From contig JAGOGO010000005.1 of assembly GCA_017996625.1 (NCBI GenBank), positions 1 through 54,392 of the forward strand: a DNA stretch of 54,392 bases, read 5' to 3'. The stretch is from Deltaproteobacteria bacterium. GTDB taxonomy: Bacteria; Desulfobacterota; WTBG01; JAGOGO01. The position numbers were made by a program, and so were the translations under genes. Positions 15,341 through 23,716 of the stretch are shown piece after piece (the first letter of the stretch is position 1; every line of letters starts with the position of its first letter). The notes below the pieces were generated by a model. The model had not been told where the DNA came from. It worked only from the letters and a program-made list of their open reading frames with translations, and did no database searches.

Positions 15341-17215
15341 ATGGTATCAAAGCACCTCGATTCTTCTGATTGCCCGGCCAATCCCTTGTCTCGGTCCACC
15401 GAGCCCCGTGACGAGTTTCTCAAGAAACTCAACTGGCTCATGTTCTCACGGGTGATGATCGTGACATTTCTTCTGGGCTCGACGCTTCTCATCGACTTCA
15501 AAGACACATCCCGCATTCTTGGCCCTTATCTTATCAGCCTCTACGTCGTAATCGGCGCAACCTATGCACTCACTCTCATTTATGCCTTCCTGTGCAGGCG
15601 CATTAAGAACCTCGTTCCCTTTGCCTACGTTCAGATCATTCTTGATCTCGTCTATGTCACCCTCATTGTCTACATAACGGGCGGAATCGACAGTATTTTT
15701 TCGTTTCTCTATATACTCTCTATTATTAATGCAAGCATTCTGCTCTATCGTCAAGGCGGCCTGTTGATTGCCTCCCTGAGCAGTGTTTGCTATGGCGCCT
15801 GCATTACCCTGGAATACTGGGGTATTCTCCCGTCGCTTGCCGGCCTCAGCGGCCGCGTCGCCTCATACCAGGTCCGCGATATCATCTACATGGTATTTAT
15901 CAACGTACTTGCCTTCTACGCGACTGCGCTTTTATCCAGCTTTCTTGCCGAGCAGCTCAGGCGTTCACGTGAGGAGCTCAAAGAGCGGGAGGTTGATATT
16001 AAAGAGCTGGAAGCGCTGCACCACAATATCGTACAAAGCATCGGGAGCGGAATTCTCACTCAGAACCAAAAAGGGGAAATCACTTCTTTCAATATTGCCG
16101 CTCAGGAAATCACCGGCTACGAGGCTCGGGATGTGCTCGGATTTCGCTTCGATGAGGTTTTTCCCGCCGCAGCGGCTTTGGGAGATCGTCTCCAGGACCG
16201 ATCCTACTGCGGTCCCCTCTCTCGCTTCGAGATCAATTTTTCCAAACCTGACGGCACCCGCTTGTTTCTGGGGTTCTCAACGTCCGTGCTCAGAGGCAAG
16301 ACCGGAAACGAGATGGGCAAAATCCTCACCTTTCGCGATTTGACAGCCTTTCGCGAAATGGAAGATCGAATGAAGCGCATGGATCGCCTCGCGGCAGTAG
16401 GCCAGCTTGCTGCCGGCATTGCCCACGAGATCCGCAACCCCCTGACCTCCTTAAGCGGAAGCATCCAGGTGCTTCGCGACGAACTCCATTTGAACGACGA
16501 AAATCGGCGACTGATGGAAATCGCACTTAGCGAAACCGAGCGACTGAACGGCCTGATAACTGATTTTCTTCTTTTTGCTCATCCTGAACAAGGAGAAAGA
16601 AAGAGTGTCGATGTATCTTCACTAGTGAAGGAAACGCTCGCGCTTTTCGCCAACAGTCCGGAATGCCGCAACGGACTCAGAATCACCACTTCCATTACTC
16701 CCAGTCTCTTTGTTCTCGGAGACAAAAGCCAGCTGAAGCAGGCCTTCTGGAATATTCTCCGCAATGCTGCTCAAGCCCAGCCCGGCAGCGGCTTCATTCA
16801 TGTTGACCTTCACCAGGAACTGGAGAGAGATGACTGTCCCCCGGGCGCGACCGGACCCTGGGTGGCCGTGGCCTTTCAGGACGGAGGGGACGGGATTCCC
16901 GACGATATTCAGAAAAAGATTTTCGATCCATTCTTTACGACCAAGGAAAACGGTTCAGGCCTCGGGCTGGCTATTACGTTCCGTATCATCGAACAGCATC
17001 AGGGTGAAATAGGAATACGCAGCGAGCTTCATCACGGTACGGAAGTCTTTCTATTCCTTCCGTGCTTCCCTGGTCACGCGAGCGATACATCCTTCGATCC
17101 TGCCGGAACGAATTCTTTTGCGCCAGCACACTCTTCGAGAAGACATAAGGCAGCAAGAGTGGCTAAAGAAAATCTGTCAAATGCCGAAAAAAGAAAGGAG
17201 GCAGGAACGCGGTGA
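15341..17215 (+). CDS. pilS: PilS-type membrane sensor histidine kinase with PAS domain
   Basis: PilS phosphorylates PilR, which activates sigma-54 transcription of the pilin gene. ATG 15341 gives 624 residues beginning with a short polar segment before LKKLNWLMFSRVMIVTFLL; the frame stays open to an earlier ATG at 15185, but that stretch is unlike coding sequence. About six membrane segments occupy residues 30-200. A coiled region follows, then a PAS domain (HHNIVQSIGSGILTQNQKG). The H-box AAGIAHEIRNPLTSLSG has the phosphorylated His near residue 362. N-box NILRNAAQAQPG, GDGIPDD, FFTTKENGSGLGLAI and the ATP lid complete the kinase. A stray tail of about 40 residues ends the protein. No pilR gene is next to it. 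Confidence 0.88.
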   Translation: MVSKHLDSSDCPANPLSRSTEPRDEFLKKLNWLMFSRVMIVTFLLGSTLLIDFKDTSRILGPYLISLYVVIGATYALTLIYAFLCRRIKNLVPFAYVQIILDLVYVTLIVYITGGIDSIFSFLYILSIINASILLYRQGGLLIASLSSVCYGACITLEYWGILPSLAGLSGRVASYQVRDIIYMVFINVLAFYATALLSSFLAEQLRRSREELKEREVDIKELEALHHNIVQSIGSGILTQNQKGEITSFNIAAQEITGYEARDVLGFRFDEVFPAAAALGDRLQDRSYCGPLSRFEINFSKPDGTRLFLGFSTSVLRGKTGNEMGKILTFRDLTAFREMEDRMKRMDRLAAVGQLAAGIAHEIRNPLTSLSGSIQVLRDELHLNDENRRLMEIALSETERLNGLITDFLLFAHPEQGERKSVDVSSLVKETLALFANSPECRNGLRITTSITPSLFVLGDKSQLKQAFWNILRNAAQAQPGSGFIHVDLHQELERDDCPPGATGPWVAVAFQDGGDGIPDDIQKKIFDPFFTTKENGSGLGLAITFRIIEQHQGEIGIRSELHHGTEVFLFLPCFPGHASDTSFDPAGTNSFAPAHSSRRHKAARVAKENLSNAEKRKEAGTR

Positions 17216-17230
17216 CAAAAATTTGTCACC
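17211..17230. promoter_or_regulatory. Palindrome overlapping the pilS stop codon
   Basis: GGTGACAAA-AA-TTTGTCACC is a perfect 9-bp inverted repeat with a 2-base centre, containing the pilS TGA. The tight centre fits a dimeric protein-binding site better than an RNA hairpin. It is about 90 bases upstream of the pilin promoter -24 element, the usual zone for a sigma-54 activator or a repressor. Confidence 0.45.
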
Positions 17231-17320
17231 ATATCCCAAAAACGGCGGTGGATCTGATTGAGAAGAAGCATCGCGGCGGCTTTATCGCCAATTTCTCACA
17301 AAATATCAGTCACCACGAAG

Positions 17321-17337
17321 TTGGTATAAGCATTGCA
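17321..17337 (+). promoter_or_regulatory. Sigma-54 (RpoN) promoter of the pilin gene
   Basis: TTGGTATAAGCATTGCA matches the RpoN pattern TGGCAC-N5-TTGCA, with GG and GC exactly at the -24/-12 spacing. Transcription would start near 17348, giving a leader of about 65 bases before the pilin. This agrees with PilS/PilR control in the family. Confidence 0.75.
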
Positions 17338-17412
17338 TATGAGGAGGGTAACGATCGACACTGACTTTCCGCGATTATTAACAAACTTTACAATATAAGG
17401 AGGTGAATGGCT

Positions 17413-17874
17413 ATGGTAAGCACATTCTTCAAAAAGGCAAAAGGCTTTACTCTGATCGAACTCATGATAGTTGTGGCCATCATCGGTATTCTGGCCGCGA
17501 TCGCGATCCCGAACTTCATCAGGTATCAGGCCAAAAGCAAGCAGTCAGAGGCAAGAGCGAATCTTAGCGCCATCTATACCAGTGAGATCGCCTTCTTCGG
17601 AGAGAAGGATAGTTTTACTGGTAATATGGAGCAGTTGGGATGGGAAGCAGCGGGTACCCCGAAATACTCCTACAGTCTGATTGCCGGTGGCAGCACTGAT
17701 CCTGTCGGTGGCACGGCTGGCGGCACGGCTGGCGGCACGGCTGCTGCTGACGGCTTCACAACGTTTACTGCCGACGCCGCAGGACAGATCGATAGAGATG
17801 CTGTTCTGGATCATTGGCGCATCAACCAAGACAAGGAGCTGACAAATACTACTAACGACGTAACTGAGAGCTAA
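17413..17874 (+). CDS. pilA: Type IV major pilin (prepilin), PilA-like
   Basis: The start is ATG 17413 because AAGGAGGTGA (17397-17406) is then at good spacing; ATG 17407 is only three bases from its core. The 153-residue prepilin has an 11-residue basic leader ending KKAKG, then FTLIELMIVVAIIGILAAIA, with Phe at +1 and Glu at +5 as prepilin peptidase and assembly require. Mature residues F24, Y27, Y44, F50 and F51 give an aromatic-rich N-terminal helix. The globular part has no Cys, so no D-loop disulfide. It contains three GGTA units from 12-bp DNA repeats and ends TNTTNDVTES, rich in Ser/Thr. A strong terminator follows. Confidence 0.92.
   Translation: MVSTFFKKAKGFTLIELMIVVAIIGILAAIAIPNFIRYQAKSKQSEARANLSAIYTSEIAFFGEKDSFTGNMEQLGWEAAGTPKYSYSLIAGGSTDPVGGTAGGTAGGTAAADGFTTFTADAAGQIDRDAVLDHWRINQDKELTNTTNDVTES
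17707..17742 (+). repeat. Three 12-bp tandem repeats inside the pilin gene
   Basis: GGTGGCACGGCT and then GGCGGCACGGCT twice encode GGTA three times. The second and third units are identical; the first differs at one base. The unit length keeps the frame, so copy-number change would lengthen or shorten an exposed Gly/Thr loop. Confidence 0.85.
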
Positions 17875-17895
17875 AAATAGCTTCATCCTATGTGG

Positions 17896-17930
17896 AGAAG
17901 GCGGGGGCTTGCCTCCGCCTTCTTTTTTTT
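17896..17930 (+). terminator. Strong intrinsic terminator after the pilin
   Basis: AGAAGGCGG pairs with CCGCCTTCT around a partly paired loop, followed by eight T bases. It ends the pilin transcript before the DUF2723 genes. The remaining gap to 18112 holds only an inverted repeat, GAGAAGAT...ATCTTCTC (18033-18076). Confidence 0.92.
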
Positions 17931-18112
17931 CTACCATTACCATCTTTCACATTGTCCGTGTCCACACCATACATAGACGCGCCTCAGTATCTCTCATTTG
18001 AATGAAGTCCGAACTATGCGAGTAATGCCCAAGAGAAGATCATCTGCGGATGAGTATCTGAACGTATTATCTTCTCAAGCAAAGAAATATCTTGCGCAAT
18101 ACTGAATGCTCC

Positions 18113-19236
18113 TTTGCATCGATGTTTTCTTTTCAGGTATATTCAAGATAGTGTTTCGTGTCCTCAGCAATCAACTCATCCCCTGGAAGTACGGCTTTGC
18201 CCGCTATGACTCTATCAGAAAGCACCCAAAGAAGATGCTTATCGCACGGTCTGATCGCAGGTCTTATTTTTTTCGCCGGCCTGGCACTGTTCCTCTCTTC
18301 GATCTGTCCTACGCTCTACTGGCGTGACGCGGCTGAATTCCAGGTGGTGGCTTTTGAGCTGGGGGTGGCCCATCCGGCCGGCTCGCCTTTTTATACTTCC
18401 CTCGCAAAGCTCTTCACCTTTCTTCCCCTGGGCAATATTGCCTTCAAAGTAAACCTCGCCTCTGCTTTCTTCGGAGCTTTGCTTCTGGCACTGACCTTTC
18501 TGCTCATCATCGAGTGTGCCCAGCGTCTCTTTCCTTCACTCAACAGAACGTTTCTGCTTTTGAGCAGCACAGCTGCCGTAGTGCTCTACGGGGTATCAGA
18601 ATCACTCTGGCACAATTCCATTGTTGCTGAAGTCTACACACTGCAAAACTGTCTGATCGTCTGGATCGGCTTGCTCCTGGTACGCAGCCTGCGCACCGAT
18701 ACGAAGCGCTGCCTGTATCTCGCTGCTTTTCTCTTCGGCCTGAGCAGCGGAGCCCACATCATCATGATTCTCTACATTCCGGCGCTTATTCTTTTCCTGT
18801 GGCTTTTCCACCGCACGTTCCTCTCCCCCGTACACCTTGCGCCCCTGATCATGCTGGTCATGCTCGGAGCATCCATTTACCTCTATCTGCCGGTACGTTC
18901 CTCCGTCGATCCTCACTACGACTGGGGCAATCCGGAAACACTGACAAACTTTGTCACGCACGTCACTGATCGCAAAGACCAGGGCCGCCATTTCGCCTTT
19001 TATCCGGAGAGGCTCCCCGGTCGCCTGAAGGCCTATGCAGGCTACTACTACGAGGACTTCGCAGTGCTGGGCATCCTGCTTGGTCTGAGCGGTCTGTTTG
19101 TTTTCATGAAAAAAAATCCCCGGCTCTTTTTCAGTCTGGCACTTTTCTTCTTCAGTCAATGGTGGTTCTTTATCCGCTACTGGCCCTGGTCATCCGCCTT
19201 CCTCGCTACCTTCATCTTCTTTACTCTTCTGATCGC
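18113..19236 (+). repeat. 1124-bp perfect direct repeat, copy 1
   Basis: The sequence from TTTGCATCGATG at 18113 to CTTCTGATCGC at 19236 is repeated base for base at 20330-21453 (offset 2217). I compared the copies line by line and saw no difference. It covers the promoter, the leader and the membrane half (about 359 codons from the GTG) of the first DUF2723 gene. Confidence 0.97.
18114..18143 (+). promoter_or_regulatory. Promoter inside repeat copy 1
   Basis: TTGCAT (18114-18119), 18 bases, TATATT (18138-18143). The repeat boundary falls one base before the -35 box, so each copy carries a whole promoter. Confidence 0.5.
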
Positions 19237-20329
19237 GATCGGCAGCTGTGCGTTCTTTACCCTGCTGGCGGGAAAACGGTCCGCGGGTTCGCCGGGCCTT
19301 ACAGGTATCATCCCCGGGGTTCTTCTTACCGGCCTTGCGGCTACTACTCTTCTTAGCGGGAACATACACTGGCAAAACATCAGTCGATTGGACTACTGGA
19401 ATCCTTCGACATTCTTTTCTCAAATCTATGATTGTATGCAATGGAACGGTCTGCTGATCACTAAGGTTTCCTTCTTTGGCATCACGTATCTTCAGGTATG
19501 CGAGAACTACCAACCGGGCTGTACGATCCTCAATTACAATGACATCATGAGCCCCTCCTTATTTTGCTCTCTCACCCCGCAGCGATATCCTCTCATCCGC
19601 ATTCCCGAGGATCTCGGGCCGAACCCGCTCGTGCGGGTTGTCGAAGAAAACGTGATGGAACAATACGTGTATCTTGAACCGAACTGGAATATTGTTTCCC
19701 AGTACGGACACGGCATTGAAGCCGATGGCATGGTCCTGCGCGTTAACGGGCCGGGGACACCTGACAGGTGCAGCAGTCACCACGCCAATATCCTAAGAAC
19801 CCTTTTGGACAAAACCAAACCCCGTTTTCTTAAATACAACGATAGCGAAGAACGATCAATCATCGGATACCTCTTCGAAGATCTCGGCATCTTCTTTTAT
19901 AAACGACTGCATAATTACCAGCAGGCAGTAGTTCACCTTTCTCTGGCCCACAAGCTGAGCCCGGAGACCCTGAATCCGATCAATGGACTTGCCTCCTCCT
20001 ATCTTGAGCTAAACCAGCTCACACCGGCGCGACACTACGTGCACAAGGCGCTTGCTCTCAATCCGGATGACACATCCGCTCTTCTCACGCTCGCCGAAAT
20101 CCACTATCGCACCCGTGACTATGCATCGGCGCAGGGGTGCTACGAGCGGGTCGTCCAATTGAATCCGGAGGAACGGGCCGCTTATTTCGGATTAGGCCAG
20201 GCTTTCACTGCCACGGGGAACCAACATTCCGCCCGCACTGCCTTTCAACAAGTACTCTCTCTCGCGTCTTCCGACGATGCACTATCAACAAAAGCCAGGA
20301 AGAATCTTGCTCGATTGTCATCCCCATAA
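18206..20329 (+). CDS. DUF2723 (TMEM260-like GT-C) membrane protein with C-terminal TPRs, copy A
   Basis: From ATG 18206 the protein has 707 residues; an in-frame GTG at 18158 would add 16 but lies close behind the predicted transcription start. Neither has a good ribosome-binding site. The N-terminal half holds about ten membrane segments. Its first loop, CPTLYWRDAAEFQVVAFELG, followed by AHPAGSPFY, is the DUF2723 signature, with acidic residues placed as in GT-C glycosyltransferases. Relatives such as human TMEM260 are protein O-mannosyltransferases. A soluble part follows (YWNPSTFF, CENYQPGC), then three to four TPR motifs (KALALNPDDTSALLTLAEIH). The stop immediately precedes repeat copy 2. 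The acceptor is unknown; pilin or another exported protein is inferred from position. Confidence 0.82.
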   Translation: MTLSESTQRRCLSHGLIAGLIFFAGLALFLSSICPTLYWRDAAEFQVVAFELGVAHPAGSPFYTSLAKLFTFLPLGNIAFKVNLASAFFGALLLALTFLLIIECAQRLFPSLNRTFLLLSSTAAVVLYGVSESLWHNSIVAEVYTLQNCLIVWIGLLLVRSLRTDTKRCLYLAAFLFGLSSGAHIIMILYIPALILFLWLFHRTFLSPVHLAPLIMLVMLGASIYLYLPVRSSVDPHYDWGNPETLTNFVTHVTDRKDQGRHFAFYPERLPGRLKAYAGYYYEDFAVLGILLGLSGLFVFMKKNPRLFFSLALFFFSQWWFFIRYWPWSSAFLATFIFFTLLIAIGSCAFFTLLAGKRSAGSPGLTGIIPGVLLTGLAATTLLSGNIHWQNISRLDYWNPSTFFSQIYDCMQWNGLLITKVSFFGITYLQVCENYQPGCTILNYNDIMSPSLFCSLTPQRYPLIRIPEDLGPNPLVRVVEENVMEQYVYLEPNWNIVSQYGHGIEADGMVLRVNGPGTPDRCSSHHANILRTLLDKTKPRFLKYNDSEERSIIGYLFEDLGIFFYKRLHNYQQAVVHLSLAHKLSPETLNPINGLASSYLELNQLTPARHYVHKALALNPDDTSALLTLAEIHYRTRDYASAQGCYERVVQLNPEERAAYFGLGQAFTATGNQHSARTAFQQVLSLASSDDALSTKARKNLARLSSP

Positions 20330-21453
20330 TTTGCATCGATGTTTTCTTTTCAGGTATATTCAAGATAGTGTTTCGTGTCCTCAGCAATCAACTCATCCCC
20401 TGGAAGTACGGCTTTGCCCGCTATGACTCTATCAGAAAGCACCCAAAGAAGATGCTTATCGCACGGTCTGATCGCAGGTCTTATTTTTTTCGCCGGCCTG
20501 GCACTGTTCCTCTCTTCGATCTGTCCTACGCTCTACTGGCGTGACGCGGCTGAATTCCAGGTGGTGGCTTTTGAGCTGGGGGTGGCCCATCCGGCCGGCT
20601 CGCCTTTTTATACTTCCCTCGCAAAGCTCTTCACCTTTCTTCCCCTGGGCAATATTGCCTTCAAAGTAAACCTCGCCTCTGCTTTCTTCGGAGCTTTGCT
20701 TCTGGCACTGACCTTTCTGCTCATCATCGAGTGTGCCCAGCGTCTCTTTCCTTCACTCAACAGAACGTTTCTGCTTTTGAGCAGCACAGCTGCCGTAGTG
20801 CTCTACGGGGTATCAGAATCACTCTGGCACAATTCCATTGTTGCTGAAGTCTACACACTGCAAAACTGTCTGATCGTCTGGATCGGCTTGCTCCTGGTAC
20901 GCAGCCTGCGCACCGATACGAAGCGCTGCCTGTATCTCGCTGCTTTTCTCTTCGGCCTGAGCAGCGGAGCCCACATCATCATGATTCTCTACATTCCGGC
21001 GCTTATTCTTTTCCTGTGGCTTTTCCACCGCACGTTCCTCTCCCCCGTACACCTTGCGCCCCTGATCATGCTGGTCATGCTCGGAGCATCCATTTACCTC
21101 TATCTGCCGGTACGTTCCTCCGTCGATCCTCACTACGACTGGGGCAATCCGGAAACACTGACAAACTTTGTCACGCACGTCACTGATCGCAAAGACCAGG
21201 GCCGCCATTTCGCCTTTTATCCGGAGAGGCTCCCCGGTCGCCTGAAGGCCTATGCAGGCTACTACTACGAGGACTTCGCAGTGCTGGGCATCCTGCTTGG
21301 TCTGAGCGGTCTGTTTGTTTTCATGAAAAAAAATCCCCGGCTCTTTTTCAGTCTGGCACTTTTCTTCTTCAGTCAATGGTGGTTCTTTATCCGCTACTGG
21401 CCCTGGTCATCCGCCTTCCTCGCTACCTTCATCTTCTTTACTCTTCTGATCGC
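20330..21453 (+). repeat. 1124-bp perfect direct repeat, copy 2
   Basis: This is identical to 18113-19236. It begins on the base after the stop codon of copy A, so the unit length (2217 bp) equals one promoter plus one gene. Identity ends abruptly inside the reading frame: after GATCGC the first copy continues GATCGGC and the second CCTGGGT. Confidence 0.97.
20331..20360 (+). promoter_or_regulatory. Promoter inside repeat copy 2
   Basis: TTGCAT, 18 bases, TATATT, the same element as before copy A, placed two bases after the copy A stop. It would allow separate transcription of copy B. Confidence 0.45.
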
Positions 21454-22588
21454 CCTGGGTACGTGCGGAAGCATAGATTTTTGTTTAAAATCCTTGGGCA
21501 TGGTTTGCCACCAGCGAAGGCTTCGGGTTCTATCATCAGTTCTGATACTGGCGTTTACAGTTCAGATTGTCTTTCTCGCTTTGTCTCACTACCGTAAATG
21601 TTGCCGTGCCGATTACTGGAACCCTCACGAGTTCTACGCTTCTCTGTTTCGCCATATGGAATATGGCAGCGTCCTGTTTAATACCTACCTCTACTTCGGC
21701 ACCAGCTGCCTCCAGCAGGTGGAGAACTATCGCCCCGATGTCACATCGCTGCTTCTCAGTGAAATAATCAGCCCCCAGGTCTTCAATTACGCCACTCAGA
21801 AACGCTACCCGATGATCAAAATTCCCGATGTAAAAGGAACTGACCTGGGCGAAGCGATCATAAACAACAACATTCGAGAACATTCCATTTACTGGGAACC
21901 ATGTATAGAAAGAGATCACTGGGTAAAAAGCAATCTTCAACCCGAAGGGTTTCTCTTTCGAGTTATGACGACCTCAAATCCTCTCACCCCGGAGGCCTCT
22001 ACGCTTCACAAAGAAATCGTTACGGCTTTTTTTGAGAGATACACTCCTGCAATTCTTGCTTATTACGATTCAGAGGAGCGCAATCTATACAGCAATCTCC
22101 TCAAAAGTACTGCGCAAGTTTTCTATGAGCGGAAGGATTTTCTCTCAGCAATTACACATTTTCGCCTGGCCATGAGACTCACACGCGAATCTTCCACGCT
22201 TCTTAATGCAGTTGCTTGTGCCTATGCGGGTGCCCACAAATTTGCAGATGCTGAGCATTACTTGCGCCGCGCTTTGAATCTTAATCCTTCCTATACGACA
22301 ACACTGGAGAATCTCGCGCAGGTGTACTTCGATACTGCGAGGTATACCGATGCACTCTCCTTATACAAGGAAATATTAAAGGCCAAAGACGTTAACACCA
22401 GGGCTCTTTTCGGGTATGGACAGACCTGGGAGAAGCTAGGGAATACCGCGGCAGCGATTGAAGCATACCGCACAATCCTACGTGTCGCTCCAGACTGCGA
22501 TCAAGCAAAAGAAGCGCTTGAGCGAGTTGCTGCGCTGACCGGCCGACCGGAAGGAATCATGGAAGAAGCCGCCGCCCCCCGCCCCTGA
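20423..22588 (+). CDS. DUF2723 (TMEM260-like GT-C) membrane protein with C-terminal TPRs, copy B
   Basis: The 721-residue protein (737 if GTG 20375 is used) is identical to copy A up to LLIA, about residue 343 here, and then diverges. The C-terminal half is still homologous: ADYWNPHEFYASLF against LDYWNPSTFFSQIY, VENYRPDV against CENYQPGC, and KRYPMIKIPD against QRYPLIRIPE. It holds at least three TPR-like motifs (ALNLNPSYTTTLENLAQVYF, ALFGYGQTWEKLGNTAAAIE). So an old duplicate pair has had its 5' half made identical recently. The membrane half would give the same chemistry; the differing TPR half could choose a different partner. That split of roles is inference. Confidence 0.82.
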   Translation: MTLSESTQRRCLSHGLIAGLIFFAGLALFLSSICPTLYWRDAAEFQVVAFELGVAHPAGSPFYTSLAKLFTFLPLGNIAFKVNLASAFFGALLLALTFLLIIECAQRLFPSLNRTFLLLSSTAAVVLYGVSESLWHNSIVAEVYTLQNCLIVWIGLLLVRSLRTDTKRCLYLAAFLFGLSSGAHIIMILYIPALILFLWLFHRTFLSPVHLAPLIMLVMLGASIYLYLPVRSSVDPHYDWGNPETLTNFVTHVTDRKDQGRHFAFYPERLPGRLKAYAGYYYEDFAVLGILLGLSGLFVFMKKNPRLFFSLALFFFSQWWFFIRYWPWSSAFLATFIFFTLLIALGTCGSIDFCLKSLGMVCHQRRLRVLSSVLILAFTVQIVFLALSHYRKCCRADYWNPHEFYASLFRHMEYGSVLFNTYLYFGTSCLQQVENYRPDVTSLLLSEIISPQVFNYATQKRYPMIKIPDVKGTDLGEAIINNNIREHSIYWEPCIERDHWVKSNLQPEGFLFRVMTTSNPLTPEASTLHKEIVTAFFERYTPAILAYYDSEERNLYSNLLKSTAQVFYERKDFLSAITHFRLAMRLTRESSTLLNAVACAYAGAHKFADAEHYLRRALNLNPSYTTTLENLAQVYFDTARYTDALSLYKEILKAKDVNTRALFGYGQTWEKLGNTAAAIEAYRTILRVAPDCDQAKEALERVAALTGRPEGIMEEAAAPRP

Positions 22589-22649
22589 AAGTATTTCTCG
22601 CGAGCTTGGCTCGATGCGGCGCCGTGATCCGTTTTTTCACAATAGTCAT

Positions 22650-22679
22650 TTGCATTGTTCTTTTCGCGTATATTATACT
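22650..22679 (+). promoter_or_regulatory. Promoter upstream of the GT2 gene
   Basis: TTGCAT at 22650-22655, 18 bases, TATACT at 22674-22679, within a context (TTTGCAT...CTTTTC...GTATATT) resembling the promoters in the 1124-bp repeats. The leader to the ATG at 22766 is about 80 bases and includes GAGGT-T-ACCTC. Confidence 0.5.
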
Positions 22680-22765
22680 GTTACTGTTACGGGGGCTTAG
22701 CTCGATCGGATCGTCATTTCGATAATACCTGATGTGGTGATCGACCCTCAGCGAGGTTACCTCTG

Positions 22766-23713
22766 ATGTACAAAAATAAGACAGTTGCAGTAGTAGTACC
22801 CGCCCACAACGAAGAACATCTTATTCTCACGGTTCTGAAAACCATGCCACCCTATGTCGACCGGATTATTGTCGTCAATGACGCCAGCACTGATGAAACC
22901 GGCTCGGTCCTGGAAGCGGAAAAGCAGCACTATCCGGCACTGGAAGTCATCCATCACGACAGCAACCAAGGTGTAGGCGGCTCTATTGCCACCGGGTATT
23001 TGCGGGCAAGAGACTTAAAGATGGATGTCACCGTGGTCATGGCCGGCGATGCGCAGATGGATCCTGCTGATCTTCCCGCAATCATCGATCCCATTGCCAG
23101 CGACCAGGCGGACTATACGAAAGGCAACCGGCTCTTTCGCGGCGAATCGTGGGAGCTGATCCCTCATTATCGCTACCTCGGCAACTCCTTTCTCTCGTTT
23201 CTCACCAAAATTGCTTCCGGCTACTGGCATATTGCCGATTCTCAGTGCGGATACACCGGCATTTCCCTGGAAGCGCTCAACTCCATCGATATCACCGATA
23301 TTTACAAACGATACGGAATGCCCAATGATCTTCTTATCAAACTGAACATCGCCGGTATGCGGGTCAGAGATGTCACTGTTCGTCCCGTCTATAACATCGG
23401 CGAGAGATCGGGGATCCGGCTCTGGAAAGTCATTCCCACTATCAGCATCCTCCTCTGGCGCGGATTTCTCCGTCGTCTCTTCGCAAAGTATGTGATCAAA
23501 GATTTTCATCCGCTAGTCCTCTTTTATTGCCTCTCTTTCCTTACCCTTCCGGTCTCGTTTCTTTTTTTCTGCCGTGTGCTCTTTGTCTACTTTTCCAGCG
23601 GCTTTGTTCCTTTTACTTCCCATCTACTGTTCTGGTTTATGTTCATTTCCGGCCTCCAGACGTTTCTCTTTGCCATGTGGTTCGACATGGAGTACAACAA
23701 GGACCTGAGGTAA
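22766..23713 (+). CDS. Family 2 glycosyltransferase, polyprenyl-phosphate sugar synthase type
   Basis: The 315-residue protein begins with a GT-A fold: VAVVVPAHNEEHLILTVLKT, VVNDASTDETG near residue 38, a motif like the DXD region at MAGDAQMDPADLP near 92, and ADSQCGYTGISLEAL near 157. Two membrane segments end the protein (about 245-310). This is the DPM1/GtrB-like layout that makes dolichyl- or undecaprenyl-phosphate hexose at the membrane. It lies after two DUF2723 GT-C proteins, which use lipid-linked sugar donors in characterised relatives, so it may feed them. A relation to Geobacter pilin-cluster glycosyltransferases is suggested by order of genes. The next gene starts four bases after the stop. 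Confidence 0.87.
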   Translation: MYKNKTVAVVVPAHNEEHLILTVLKTMPPYVDRIIVVNDASTDETGSVLEAEKQHYPALEVIHHDSNQGVGGSIATGYLRARDLKMDVTVVMAGDAQMDPADLPAIIDPIASDQADYTKGNRLFRGESWELIPHYRYLGNSFLSFLTKIASGYWHIADSQCGYTGISLEALNSIDITDIYKRYGMPNDLLIKLNIAGMRVRDVTVRPVYNIGERSGIRLWKVIPTISILLWRGFLRRLFAKYVIKDFHPLVLFYCLSFLTLPVSFLFFCRVLFVYFSSGFVPFTSHLLFWFMFISGLQTFLFAMWFDMEYNKDLR

Positions 23714-23716
23714 ACG

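Noticed and set aside
18602-19159. 185-codon open frame on the minus strand inside DUF2723 copy A, repeated at 20819-21376
   Set aside because: It is antisense to a well-supported membrane domain, has no family features, and is duplicated only because the host gene half is duplicated.
18113-21453. Mobile element as the cause of the 1124-bp repeat
   Set aside because: The repeat contains no transposase, terminal inverted repeats or target-site duplication; its edges follow gene boundaries and mid-gene homology, which fits recombination between paralogues.
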